Source of the DNA: Motacilla alba alba
Taxonomy: Eukaryota; Chordata; Aves; Passeriformes; Motacillidae
Assembly (NCBI RefSeq): GCF_015832195.1
Contig: NC_052018.1
Coordinates: 39,871,052-39,935,051, forward strand
Direction: 5' to 3'
DNA length: 64,000 nucleotides
The stretch's first letter is position 1. Each line of letters starts with the position of its first letter. The notes under the pieces were generated by a model. The model searched no databases. It saw only the letters and a list, made by a program, of their open reading frames with translations, and had not been told where the DNA came from. Below, in pieces: positions 13,301-28,300 of this stretch. A program made the position numbers and the translations under genes.

Positions 13301-16300
13301 CATTTTCATCTATACCTGTCTGTGTGAACATGACAGAACATTCAGAAAAAAAAAATGCAGGCTGAGGCATAGCTGAGGGTCTTGAAATGCTGAGTTCCCA
13401 CTTTTGGTTCCACAGTAAACAAATACAGGAAACATGTGATTTCAAGAAATGAGGTGCCTGAAGACTTGATGGCTCTCTTGAATGCAGATTTGGCTTAAGG
13501 ATTTTACCTTACATACTTTTGGGGTTCCTTGATAATTCTGGCAAGTCTCAATGATAAAAACCACACTTTCTGAACTGAGGCTTTGAGTAAAACTTGAGAT
13601 TTTCTCCTCCTTTTGTATACATAGAGTAAATTATTGTAGGAAAAAGCTGCTGCTGTATCAGAATTCTTAAAAGAAGAAGTCTGATATTTCTAGGCAAGTA
13701 GCAGACTTAGAGACTGCTAGAGATGACAGACTATTTAGTGTGTAAATTTAAGTGTTTGATGTTTTCAGTAAGATATTGCAGCAGGAGAAGAGTTCCTGTG
13801 CTTTCTGCAGTAAAGCTCATACAGAAAGACAGTAAGTATTCCATAATCCAAATATTGGAACTGGCACTCTTAAGACTCTAAACTCTTAGTGTTTTAACAC
13901 TAAAAGAACCCAGACATCTATGACAAAGTGTATTAATTTATTGGACAAAAGGGACACAAAGAATACCATAACCTTACAGAGGATACCTGCAGGAATACAT
14001 GAAGAAGGCAGCACCTCTGAAGAACTAACAAATGACAGTTGCTAAAATGAGACAGTTCTTCAAACTCAGAATCAACAAATGATACACAGTATCAAGAAGA
14101 TATCAGTTATTAACTAATAAGAATTACTGTTTTTAAGAATGATCCTAGACTTACTAAATGGTTGTAATAAAAAGAAAATAATATTAGAATTTAGATATCT
14201 GAGGGAATGCTGACTAATTTTTGCAGGTCTAATAGTTTCATTTCAAAGTGAACCAACAAACCTAGCCTGATCCTTCATAAAAGCATTTTCGTTTTTGGGC
14301 TGAAATAAATTGATTTGGAAACTGCATCCCAAAAATTAGAAAAGAATTTGTATTTCTCTCTTGGACAAAAAGGCCTACTGACTTCAGGTTAACACTGTGT
14401 TCTTCATTTTGGACTCCTCCTTTTCCTTAAAAAGTGTAGAGAGCAACAGACCTGGACAGGGTCTGACAACACCATATCCCAAGTGGCACAAGGCCACCAA
14501 CACTGCACAGTAGGTGCAAATCTCCAGCTACAATGGCAAAACATCCTAGGTAGTGCTGGCCAAGGATGTGACTGCAAGCTAATCACACAGAAATTTCTTC
14601 CTTTAAATCCCACCAGTAATTAAGCACGACGAAGGAATTTACCATTCAAATGAGAGAAAAAAGAAACACGCATGCAACTGGACTGCAATTCTGGACCAGA
14701 GATTTTAAATCAATCACATCAGACCCAGGGCAATCCCTACAAAGGAGATGGACTTTAAATGGTTGATAGAGTTGCTTTCTTTTCCTTAACTATGTTCTTA
14801 TGTTCTTCAGCCATCTTCTGCGGTTAAGATTAAAAAAAAAAAAAAAAAAAAAAAAAAGGACATTTTAAGGGGAGCAGAGAAGCATGACATCATCTGCTCT
14901 TCATTTTAGCAGAAAGGCAACAGATTCCTGTGTGTGTTCACTGCAGGAACCTTTTGTGGCCAGAGCTGCCTCTTCTGATTTATCTGTATATCTGTAAATC
15001 ACCTGTGGAGAGCAAAGAACTGATTAGTGTGGATTACTGGAACTATTCACTGCAGAAATGCCAAGCTACCTAATGATGACTTACACTGTAAGTCCTGCTG
15101 TTGGAATAAATCTGCTGTCCACCAATTAATGTTGTACAATTCCTATTAAATACATATTATAATTCACAAAATGTACTAATAAGCTTGCTCAAATACCGGA
15201 CCACAGATGTGGCTCATGGGAGGGCTTTTAAGGTCTGATCTCTGACAAATGCTGAGCCTGCACAGAGCCATTAAAATCACTGGGAAGTGCATGGGCCAAG
15301 CACTACTCAGAATGAAGCTCTTTTGCTGTTCTCAGTATTAAGACAGAAATAAACAAATCTTTTGTATTTGGACAGGATTTCTGTATTTGAACACTGATAA
15401 ATCAAGCAGGGTATCTTACCTTCCCTGTCCTTATATAAACAATGTTTATTCCCTGCACCCACACTGTATTCTGCAAGATAGATTTAAACTAGTATTTCTT
15501 CTCCAAAACAAGTTTCTTACACTGCTTGAGTATTTTCCCATATTAATGGTAAATGTGTACTAAAATTCCTCCAAATCATTCTCCAAGAAATCCATCAAGA
15601 GTAATATTGGTCTGAAACTATCTATGATAGATTTTAGTAATCCACTACCACACAAATCATCTCAACTTCTTTTTGCAGTAGTGAAATAACTATGATTAAA
15701 TTTTACATACCTCACTAGCTCATAATTAGGAACAGTCCCATACAATTGTAAAATGGCTGTTCATTCACATTCTTCAAGCTTTACTTCCTGAAGTCAGTCA
15801 TTCAGACAATTCTGAGGCAATTTTTATATCTCAATAAAAATCTTTCTTAGGTCATCAAGTATTATCAAAACAGATGTGCAGTGAAAGAAATAGTACCCAG
15901 ACAGCAACCCTTTAGGCAAGATAAAAAACCCAAAAACATAGTTTAAAAGTTCCTAGAGCTAAGCTATTTTAGCAAGGCAGTATCAGTGACAGAGTTGGAA
16001 AAAAAAAAAATCTTGATAAGCTCCCTGTACAGTGGAGACAAGAACTGTTGCCCAAAAACTGTCACAAGGCAGGGGTATAGCCCAAAGCTCTATATAAGCA
16101 CAAACATAACAAGTAAACACAGTCAGTCTGAACTGAGGAGAGAGAAATGCAACATCCAGTCTTAATTAGTGCCTTTGACAATTATGTGTGCTTGTGTAAA
16201 ATGAAACAAATAAATTTATAGGTTTGGGGTGGTGAAGGACGGTGAAACACAGTCATTGGTTCTGATGAATTATGTAGAAATAAACTACATTGTGTGGAGA

Positions 16301-19300
16301 GAAGGATTTTGTATGTTGTCCTAAAGGATGAAAATACTCAGGAATTCTATAGGATTTTATAAAATTGCTGCATCAGCGGATATGTAAAATAAACTGCTAC
16401 TAGGATTGACTTCAAACCCCTTTAAAATCCACAAAAAGGACCAAGTAAACCACATTAAGATTAGCTGTTAATTACTCTGGAAAGAGGGAAGTTTTTTCAG
16501 GTCACTGCTAGCAAAATTAAAATGTTTTCTGAGATCTGAAGCAGTTTTTTTGAGCGAAGCAGGAAAAGCCTACACTGTAGGAACTGAAGAAGAAAAAAAG
16601 ATGGAGCCTAGACCTTTTCAAAAGACTAAAGAAAAAAATTAAAAGGAAAGGCTGCTGAGTAGAAATTCCACTCAAGGGCTTTTATACTTGGACTATGAAT
16701 AAAGAACTCGCATGTATAAGAAGATGCTTTGCATGGTCTCCAAGTTCCTGTTTCTTTATTTTCATGTAACTGTGAAAGGATTAAGTTGTAAGCTGGAGTA
16801 CGAACAGGAACAGATCTACAGAACAGTGCTTGTCTAACATTAGGGTGAATTAAGGCTCCTGCATTAAAATACCAGTGCTCTACCTCCACAAATGAGCACA
16901 GGGCAGCTCCCCAGGAGTGGCCTCATCACACATTTCACCTGCAGTTTAGGTTAGTCAAGGTGAGGTTATTCCCAAAGAATTCTGTTTTTCCATCTTCCCT
17001 TCCATATATACTGTTTTATCACTTTTCTGATATGCCCATTTGGGTTTTTGGGTTTTGTTTGTTTTGTGAGGCTAGTTACTATTTGATTCAAGTCACAAAT
17101 TGCTATTCACAGAATCATTAAAGCAAATTAAATGAGAATGTGTATGGTGGTGAAAGGGAATGACTGTAGCTTTAAGCCAATTGTGAAACAATAACTTGAG
17201 ATGTCAGAGAGTGCCTAGAATCCATTCAATCTCAAATGATCTCAGAAGGGTAATTGTTTTGTTGTTTTTAAACTGATCTTGAAATATTTTTGAGTTGATT
17301 CTAACTTGGAATTTTCCCACTTTTCCACATAAAAGAGAAGGAAGTATTTTTGAATAAATGAAGCATTTTGAAACACTTAAAAATATTGGAATCTTGTAAA
17401 TACAAACAAAAATTAATAAAATAAAAAGTGTCATATTGAAACAGAAAAAAAGAGCTCATTAATTTTCCTCTTTTCTCTCCAGAAGTGTTTATCAAATTAA
17501 AGAATTACTTGTTTTCTACAAGCAGTGTCTGTGTAAAATAAAATATTTGGTCACACAAGATCATCTAGCATAGCTGAAAAGCACATGGACAATGCAATAG
17601 ACTGATGAAGAGTACAAAAGTGAGGTCTGGAAGTCAGAATCTGGCAAATAAAACAGGAAACAAGGGTACACAACACTCAAGACTTCAAAACCAACTCAAG
17701 TGGTTTCATCTGAAGATTACATCTGTCTATGCAGGCTCCAGAGAAACTAGCTCTACTACTGAAATACCAAATTAGCAAACAGACACTCACAGTCCATGCT
17801 AATACCATTGTCCAGATGGCTCTACATGTACACAGCTTCTGAAAATACCTACAGAACAATAAAGCAAAACATACTGTGCAGAGCATTGCATAACCATTTT
17901 CACTTCCATATGACATGCCTCCAATCACAATGAACTGCTTTTGAAACTAATAAATTCAAGGGATGTTTACAATGTCACCACTGCATTGTTTCACAATACA
18001 ATCCTGCAAAGTAGTGAGTTAAGACTGCAATCAAAATGAAGACTTAGGGAGAAAGGAAAATGGTAAGCAAAAAAGACACAAAGATTTATAAGGAAAACAT
18101 GTCAACTTATTTATTTTCAAAATATAGTCTTTTCTCTTTGTCACCAGCAGAAATTAGTCTCTTTCTACAGCATCAACAAGCTTTACAGAGTTTCAAGAGT
18201 GACAGGGTAACTGAGAGAAGAGTAGGATGAATAATAGGGAAGAAGGCTTTAGTCATGCAATCATAAGCAGCAGGAACCTGATTTAGCAAAACATATTCTC
18301 CAAGTATTAAGACAAACCAGTGGTATAATACATCAAGGATTTTCTTTTGTTCCTAAGAACAACAAAAAAAGGGGTATCTCATTTATAACTATCTACAGTT
18401 AGCCAAGTCAAGCATGATTTAAAATATTTGTTCTTTCATCTTAACAATTTTCTCACTCCATATTATGATTACTTGATGCACTGTTTGAGAAATCTGTCAC
18501 ATTGGAGACCAACGTAACCAGCAGGTTGGCTAAAAGTTTTCCATATGCAGTGATGAGACCAGAAGCTCTGGAGTGTACTACAGCATAGCTACCTGCAATG
18601 AGGAAAGCCAAATGGGTGGCAATTTTCCTTTCACTTCTATAAGAAAAAAACTTCTCTTACTGCTTCGGTAAATTCAGTCAATGCTTGTTAACTAGGGGAA
18701 AAAAAACCATCTGCAATAGTAATCTTTTCCTGAAGATTCATTTGTGTGCTGATAATAGAGCTATTTACCTGGAGATAAAGAGGCAGGCTTTCCTGAATGG
18801 CAGACAGCAAAGCCACAGGCAGCTCCTTGTCCTGCTGGAGCACAGAGTGTGGCAGCAGTAAGCAATCCACAATGCGAAACAAGAGTTGCTGTGCCTTGGA
18901 AGTAGCCAGTATCGGTGCACAGAACTTTACCAGACATCCTGTTGAAAAAAATTCAAAAAATCCCAAACCAATTTACAGTTAGGAAAAAATAATTAAGAAA
19001 GCCTTAAGAAGCAATTATGTTAAATCAGATAATCTGAGAGTAGCAAAAGCAACTGAATTGTCTCACTCCTATGTACTCATTCCATGGCACGCTGTTAAAA
19101 AAACCCAGTCAAAACAACTCAAAAGTGCATTTACAGTTCATCAAAATAAAATACTATATTGATTCAACACAACAGAGTTAGGAGTTTTCAGGCAAGTGAA
19201 GATGCTTTAGGGAAAGTACAGCAATACTAAAGAAAGGATGAGTCTCTTAGATCCCTGCAGAAAACTTAATTAAACTTGATCCATAACCCTACTGCAATTA

Positions 19301-22300
19301 GCACACATGAACTTGAACATTTACCTTGCTGTGTGCATTCATCCCTCTTGCAGAGAAATGCTGCCTTTGCCTTCCCTTTACATTTGTCTAACACCACTGT
19401 GGCAACACCACATCAGTAACTACTCACACAGCAACCTAATGTTAGCAAAACATTAAATATGCTTCAAAAATTGCATTTAATTTCAGCAGGTTAGAAGAAC
19501 GAGGGGCAGCCAACTCCATCAAGTCTTGCCAGGTCTTTGTGGGCTTTCAGTTCACAAACTGAGACCCTCAGAGAACATCTTGTTTTCAGCACAATAATGT
19601 ATCACTTGCTCAGCTTTGAGCCGGTTTTAAGATTGTTCTTTTGACTTTCAGAAAAAAAAAAAGGAAAAAGGTGTTAATGTGTAAATACCCCAACTTTGAA
19701 AAACATCTTTACTGAAGGCGAGGTGTAATTTTTCTTGAAAAACTAACTCTGTACTCAGAAGTGTTAATACTCAAAACACACATTAAATAAAACAAGATTC
19801 TTATGTAGACATTTTCAACTTTACATTTTATTAGAGGCAGGAAGAAGTTTTCTGGGTTGAAAATACAGGAATATCCCAAGGAAACATGTTTAAGACTTTG
19901 AAAATAATGGAAAATCAAAAGTAGGCTGTTACAAGATATTATTAATCTATAAAAGTCATTCATTATCATCTCTAAAAACAACGCAAAACAACATTAATCT
20001 TGCAGAGTGAAAGAAAACACAATGATCAATCATAGAGAAAGAGAACGATCACCTAACAATACTTCTAATAATGTTGTCTAAGCTTCCTGCTTTGAAAGAA
20101 ACATGGTCATTCCAGCTCAGAGTACTCCTTCTATTATCGCTGCCATGATGTATGGGACAGTACAAGACACAATCCTTCTACAGACAGGAGGTGTTTAGTT
20201 TGTTTGCTAAGTTTTGTGCTTTGTTCTTATAATTTAACAAGCCCGCAGAATGTGAAGCAGTGATCAAACTACATTTGAATTTTTTTTTCATTTTAAACCT
20301 TCTTTATGTTTCCTTAAATAAAAAAAAGACATTTTCTTGCACACAACAGCATGACTGAAGATTAATTGTTTCCTACTGCTAAGAACAAAAAGGACAATAC
20401 CAATCTAAAAAGGAAAATAACAATCTAAAATTACTTTCCAAGGCTCCAACCCACATTTGGGTATTTAAAAATGTTTAATTTTATGTACATCCTGTGTAAT
20501 GAAGTATGCTGATCCCACAATATAAAAATTGAGTATTTTAAAAAACTCTCATTCCAGTACGTTTGGTGCACCTTCTGCATCTTGGTCATGCTTTCCCCAT
20601 GCTCCTTAGAATCATGATGTAAACTGTGCATGCATGCAAATCATTATCTCTGTTTCAAGATACATAAGGTTTACTCTGTTTTTAAAGGTAAGTGGGTCAG
20701 ACTTGCACATTCATTGATAATTTAAAGCACTCTTCTTTTTCCACCCTATCAGTGGTTCCACATTTAATGAACAAATGCTAGAACTGCATTTTAGTAAAGT
20801 ACAGAGTGCTTGTCAGAGGAGTTCCAAAAAAGAAGAGAAGTACATACCTAAGCCAATTTGGCCACTAACATAACTCCACTACATACCATGCAGCCTGTCA
20901 TAATACTGCTTATCACAAAATACCCTCAGATGAAAGGGAACCACAAGGATAACCAAGTCCAACTCCCAGCCATGCACGGGACACCCACCAAAAGTCCCAT
21001 CATGTGCCCGAGAGTGTTGTCCAAAGACTTTTTGAACTCTCAGGCTGGTGCCATGACCACTTCCCTGGGGAGCCTGTTCCAGTGCCCAATCCCCCTCTGG
21101 GTGAAAAACCTTTTCCTAAACTCACTAAAACCATAGTTTTAAACTCTACCTTACCCCTCGACATTGGCCCTAACAAAATCTGCCTACAGTTTGCTGAATT
21201 CTATGACTCCTTGGCTGCACTTCCACTTCTACCATAACTACACAGTGATTGAAAAAACCCATTCAAATGAGTGACTACTACAGTGTTTTGTTTGGTGAGT
21301 CAGGCTATGCCCCACAGCCTGGATACCTAACACCAAAGCTGCATGTTGTCTCAATCCACATGGCTCTAAACTTGGAATTCTTTCAGAAGGGTGTACACCA
21401 ACTTGTATGTTCTACAGGAAGACCTCAGAGCTCATTACTTCTGTTTAAAATGAGTAGGCAGAGGAAGGAAACAATAAGAGACCTCATACAAAAATATCTC
21501 ATGACCCTCTCTGGGAAGAGCAGATCCACTGTGGGTATAAATTGCTCTAACTTCAGGAACTGCTATGACTTATGACAATCCTCACTATAGCTAAAGAGCC
21601 AGAAACCAGCTCTTGTCATTGTTTCTGGGTTTGTTTAGGTAGAACAGGTGGTTTTCAGTAATGAAAGATGCAAAAATATCTTACTTTTGAAAATACTGAT
21701 TTGCAGGGGTAATTGAAAAAAACCCCATAAGCAAAAACCACAAGGAGGTTAGACATCAGGATCTAGAAAAAATCTGGGAAAAAAAAATCGAACTGCAGCA
21801 TCTTGGTGACTTCCTTTTTTTGAATGTTAAATAGTACAGAGCAAATATACATCTGGATAGTATAGAGGAGAAAGAAGTTATATAAATTTATTTTACTGAT
21901 TCTTTAAAACTATTTCCTAAAAGATAAGAGGGATAAAATAATTACCTATGATCCAGTATGTAAGCTGCAGACCTTCTGGAGGTCCTTTTGCCTTCAGATA
22001 GGGTTTTACGTACTTTAACACATCACCCAAATACTCCAGAGTCTTTGCTACCATGGCAGATTTCTCAGGGAGTGTTTGAAGACCACTGTAGGTTCTACCA
22101 ACAGCCTGAGAAAAGAAAAACATTGAAATAAATATAAATCAGTCTCTCATGAGACTTGTGTGAGTAATTCCTTTTCCAGCACTGGAAATATGACACATAG
22201 TCTCTTCACTGAAATTGTCCTATAAAACTAACACGGGGTAGATGTACAGTACCTTAATGAACTGGACAAGAGCATTTTTTGGGTCTTGCTTGAAAACTGA

Positions 22301-25300
22301 CTGTCCAACATTAGCCGTCAAAAGAATGTTTTCTACTTCTGAGAGTTTAAAAATCAGTCTTGTCATTTCCGTCAGCTGCTCCATGTAGGCTTTTCCTGAT
22401 TATTACAAGAGAGCACATCAGTAAATACAGTATACAGTTATGCTTTTAGATTTAATTTAGTCCCAAAATCATGAAGTGAAGCATTATTTTAAAATATTAA
22501 AAACACAAGTACTTGGCAACCAATTGCATCTCTCCAGATAAATAAAACAATTCCTAATCAGTTATTTTTCTACTATAATTTATTAGACAATACAGAGTTT
22601 TAAGTATGGCTAACCAAGCTGATGGGTTTCTTCTTTTTTTCAAAATCTGCAAAATGTGTATGAGAAATAGTGACCGGAAGACGTGTTCTACAGATAATTA
22701 GAACTACAGTGGTTCTAGAAGAAGGGATGAAGTATTGCTCTAAGAAAGCAAAGTATCCAGTGTAAAAAGGGGGAGAATTAATTGCAGCTAGATTCCTCCA
22801 CCCCTCCCTTTTTTTTTTCTTTTAGGCCATTCACAGCATGATTTCTGACTATTTACTTCAGATTTTCACTTTTTTTAGAGCAGTTTCTCCATGGGGGAAA
22901 AATAACTTGTCTCCTTGGGAGCAAGTTTTTATTCTTTGCTTCCAAGGAAACAAGCTCTTTTATCTTTGTTTGTGATAAATTTGTCATATGCAGAGCAGGC
23001 AAACTATCAATAAATAGCACAAGCAGTGTAAAGAAACACATTTTGTAATTAGGTAAAAGTAAAGGAATACAAACAAAAATACATTTTGTAATTAGCTGAA
23101 AATGTTTGCCAGCTTTGCAATATAGCCCCGTTACTGCAAACATGAGGGAAATGTGAGCACTTACCAACTGTTCTCTCAGCATCTGTCTTGGCCAAGGCGC
23201 CACTCGGTTGATCGAGGAACATTTGCAAAATGCAGCGCAACCATGAACGTACTGTCAAAGCTTCGTAGGATGTATAGCCCATGCTAGAAAAAGCTTCACA
23301 CAGTGAACTGCGTAGGGGGAAGAGAAAGAAAAAAGGTACAGAGATCTAATAAAAGTAGGCAGAAAGGTGACAGAGTGTCTCATTTGGCTGTAGATTCATA
23401 TACACTCGTGTATATATGTTTTGGCTACAAAAAAACAGAGGGAGGAAAATTCACACAATGGGAAATGCCTTACTGTAAAAATGGATGATTTGACTGTATT
23501 ATCTAAACTGACAATGTACAATGCTGGAAATAGTTTATCTGAATCAGCTTGGAACTTCATATTGACACTGCTCATGCTGCTCCAGCCTTTATAAAGCCAG
23601 CCCAGGTATCCCACGCTACTCTGAAGTCTGCTTAGTTCTAACTACATTAAAGATGGAGGAGAGGAGGTCTGCTTTAGCAAATAAAGATATGTCACCTTCA
23701 AAACAGATGCAAAAGGGAAACATAAAAGGACACCTTGGAGATGAGAGAGAAAACTGCTGTACTTGGCAGAACGCTTACAGACATATTCATTTAGGTATGT
23801 ATACATACACAAGTATGTCCATTCCCACATAAAAATGCTATATATGCTTTCAAACACTTGCTACCATTCTACCAGTCAGGTGTCAGACCAGAGTCACTCA
23901 ATGTACAGTCCCTGTACTCTACTGCTCTGTATTCCCAAAGTTTTATTTGCCTCACCACCATGAGTAGCTGCTGCAGTCATTTTTCCCAAGCATATCAACC
24001 TGGCATCATTAATTCTGGAGAAACTCCTTGCTAAAAGACAGCAGGTGTGTGCTGCACTCTATTCCCAATTATTATCAAATGAGGTATATGTGTGCTTCAG
24101 GTCAGGGATATTTCTTGAAAATAGTTACACCTTTTATATGAGAGACTTCCTCCCTGGTCAGTCCTAGATACTTCAACTCTAATGAAAAAGGCTTGTACTC
24201 TTTCTTGATATGTGTACATGTAAATCTACCTATTTTCTACTCATTTTTTACTAATGCTTACAACAGAATGTCAACAAAGGTCCAGATGGAAACCAAACTG
24301 GATTCTACCTCTCACTAAACAACATTAATGAAGTTGAGGGGTTTTTCTGCTTCATTTACTTAAAACCAGCAATATCTGTTGTGTATATTTTGTCTGAACA
24401 TCCCTGCTGAAGTACTATTAACAAAATAAGTAAGGAGACCAAATGAAAGCAAATAAAATAAAAAATTAACACTGAATTCCAGGACCAAAAGAGAACAAAC
24501 AGGTTGCCTATGGACTAAATGCTACTTGCAGTATCACGTAAAGAAGTTCAGTCTCGTGTAATCTTGATGTACATAGCTAATCTACTTGGTCCCAAAGGCT
24601 GACAAAACCACTTTCTGTTGTAGTCTCACTGTTGTTTCTCTTGCTTACTGGTAGGTGGGCCACTTAGGCATCTTCCTAGAACTAGAAAGGAATATGCTCC
24701 TAATCCTTAAAAAGGAACAATAACTACCTGCTGGAAGCACGGCAGGTGGTCCTTTTAAAATAGTGAGCTTATTCACATGCTCAAAGTTAGTTTGGAGAGG
24801 TTATAACACTATCATGCACTACACAACATGGATCTGGAGAGGAAAGGTTAGGCTCTATTGCAGAAGAAATTCCAAAGCTCATGGGTATGTTGCCAGAGCT
24901 TGCAGAGTATAGCAGTATTGGAAACAAAAGAATATTTTTACTTCTTAACTGAGAATGTTTGATGGGAAAATTACCAGAGTACAGTAACTATGAAGTATTA
25001 AGACCACAGCACTTAGATACTTTGATAACTTTTGCTATAAAACTGTGTAAGGTAAATAAGTACATGAATCATGCTAAAAAAAAGTGCTTTCAAAACAACA
25101 GTGACACCTCTATATTCTACTAAAAATCTTACCTTAGGTACTCACTGTCCTGTCACAAGGAAGCTGAGCCAGGATAACAATGTATCTATTACACATTGTT
25201 AACAATATGTCAGGTGCTTAATGAATATTGGTGACAAATACTTAAGTAACTGCTTTCAAGCACCGACTTGAGTGAAGAGAATTGGAAATTAAACTAAGAG

Positions 25301-28300
25301 CTAAATAATACCAAAATTCAAGTTTAGGAATCAAAATTTTTTCTTGACCTTACCCAAAGGGCAACAAATTTCAAAATTATAAAATTCAAATTATAAAAGG
25401 AATTTAATTCAACTCTTATTTCATTCAGCACATGCTAGGTATCTGCAACTTTGAATCAAACTCACTCTATAAAAACCATAGAAGAGAAATTTAGCAGAGG
25501 ATTGAACACTCCTTTCCCAAGCTCCAAACTGACACACAAGGAACTAAATTCAACCTTTTCTAACACCTCCCTACAAGAAGGCCATAGCCTCATCTTTGTC
25601 AATCACACTTAAATAATCTTTACCATGTCCTGATTTACAGTTACTGTCCTTAGTACACTATGTACCCTAAAAATGTGCAACATTTTTCACTTTCAAATAC
25701 AGTCCAACACAGAAATATTCCCTCTTTCTCTCTCCTTTCTCACCTCCCCTGCTTCCAAAACCTGATTCAGAAGCGGGCAAGGCAGGCAAAAAAAAAAAAG
25801 CACACAACAAAAACAACCACCACCCATGCATCTTAGGTTCACAGAGACTTACTTAGTGAAAATAAAATTTCTCAGATATATAAAAATATGACTGGATTGT
25901 CCTGGGCAATCTGCACTAGCTGATCCTCTTTGAGAAGATGCAAAGAATCTGGACTATTTTAATGAAACATTACAGTCTGAAGCAAGATTTCCCTCAAGCC
26001 TAATGAGGGATGAAAAGGTACTGGAAGAACAAATAGTCACAACTTTTCACCTGTTTTCAATTAGATGACTTAAATATCTTGACACCAGCTGAGGCCACAC
26101 CATGTCATCCCACCCAAACAGCCGCATCATTGACAGAACAGGCTGTGGCTGCAGATCTGACAGGGCTTTGCTGGGTATATCCAAAGCTAAGAGAGTAAAA
26201 CCTGTTTTTAAAGAGAGAAAAACATGGCACCATTTTAATAATTTCTCAGTATAATCCCCATTCCACAAAGAGTACTGAAAATTAATTACAGTTACTAATG
26301 CGAGTCTGGAAGTACCAGAAATCTCAATTAAAACTAGGCAACTGTTCTAACAGTGATTGTTTGTATCCACATTAAAAATGTAGTCTCTGTCCCAAGCAGT
26401 TTGTAAATCATCAAGACACATGTGTGGCAAAGGAGGAAAAATGGATCCTAACACATGCAATTTTAAATAGATTCACAAAACCACAGTTTATAAATCCTGA
26501 AGGCATAGTTTTACCACCTCTGCAATGTCTTAAAACCTGCTTTTTCATCTTCTTGACTTCCTTTTCTTACCTCCATCCACTATATCTTGCCCTGTACACT
26601 TAAGTATTACTGTGCTTTACAGGATTGAGTTTTATTTATTTGTTTTGTTGTTTTTACACACTTCTCACAGTGAAAAACTGTATCTGGAAAGAATTCACTC
26701 AGTAAAAGCTGGTACCTCTCTATTGTCAGAAGACTTTCATGTATCAAAAGTTACCGTATAAATAAAGCACTACAGAAAAAATTTACTCTTGCAAAGGATC
26801 TCCATGTAACTGCTGCAGATCTAGAAACTGGGGCAGTACTCTGTGCAGAATTTTCCTAATGAAGCATAACCTTTTGCCGTTTCTGTAAAGTCTACTGTAG
26901 ATTCTGTATCCAACAGTATCAGAATAAAAAATATAATGCATTATTAATACTGCAAATGACAAATGCATAAAACCTCAGAAACTAGATGTAGTCTTAAATG
27001 CTGAGCAGTTATTGGGTTACAGGAAATTCAAAACATCAATGAGTCAGGACAACTGACTTTGGAGGGCAATGAAAAAGGGGCTCCCAAATTCTCCAATTCA
27101 AATAAATATAAACCTGCATGAATTGACAAACTGACTTTAAATTAGACAGAAAAGGCTAGTTTTCAGAAACAACAATAAAATTGTTTTAATTAACAGACAA
27201 CCTTTAGCCATGAAGGACTTCCCATTTCTTTATGAGCCTCAGAATAAACAATAGGGTCATACAGAGTCCCTACTCTTCCTTAGGTGAGGAAACAATTTGT
27301 GCCACCCTTCTTCCAGATTATCACCTCATTTCTGCAGCATCAGCCATAAGAGAGCTGGGGAGAAATGGGAGGCAGAACAGTGCTGAGAGGCCCAGGCTGT
27401 TTGCCTGGCAGGGGGAGCAGGAGAGCTGTGCCAGCTGCTCTCTCTCTCCTCTGGGCTGCAACCTTAAGGCAAGAAGCTCAAACAGCATGGGAAAGGTTTG
27501 CCTGTCTCTGTAGTGCTACATAACACATCTCTATAAAGCAGGTCACAAATGCACTTCCCTCCTTCTCAGAGGAGTTTATAATAGCTTGCTGCTCTTGCTA
27601 TTTCACTGTGCCAATATAAAATAGAGAAAAATCTATGTCACTGTAGGAAATGAATGAAAGTTTTGACATTAATAACCTTCTCCTTTGATTTGTATTGCTG
27701 TTTCTCACACGTTTCAGCAGTGTGAGACCACTACTGTTGCACACTGCCTCTTTCATTAATGCTGCCTCCTAACTACCACAGAGCTGCTTCAAATGAAGGG
27801 TCTTTAGGCTTTTCTATTACCAGCCCAGTACTCCTGAGCTTGTAACTTTATCTAATTCATATCATGATGGGAAAAAATATTTTATGTTTCACTCTTCTAA
27901 ATTTTAGTTAACTGGATACAAGATTTCATTGTAACTGCAGAATGCCATGTTAGCTACTCATGTGAAAGATCAAACGGGGATATCTTTCTATTCACTGCCA
28001 AACTGACTCGTTGCATGTGGAGTTCACACTCATATGGAATGCTGTACTTCAAGATTAAAAGCCTTCAGTGTAAAGCAAGGCAACTAATTAGAATGAATCA
28101 TGAAATAGTTTTATGACCAAAAACATAACGGTTTGTCAAAAAGCAACAGTCAACTCACTAACCTTTTAAAACTTGCTTTCAAAAGAAAAATATTTTAGAA
28201 AATTTACTTTGAATCTCAACCATTATGAATAGTTCAACACAAATAAACTTCTACAAAAACAAGAAAATTTTGAATACAGTGAAAAACAGTATCCTTATTT

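Noticed and set aside
14832..14857. Poly(A) tract considered as the tail of a processed pseudogene or LINE.
   Set aside because: No coding or retroelement body could be recognised next to it in either orientation, and no target-site duplication is evident.
22853..23203. Minus-strand ORF of 116 codons.
   Set aside because: It overlaps the exon at 23165-23307 in a different frame and then runs through intron. The correct frame is fixed by MMS22L homology and phase.
27345..27500. GC-richer intronic patch considered as an exon or LTR.
   Set aside because: There is no family match, no LTR ends and no MMS22L residues missing between the flanking exons.
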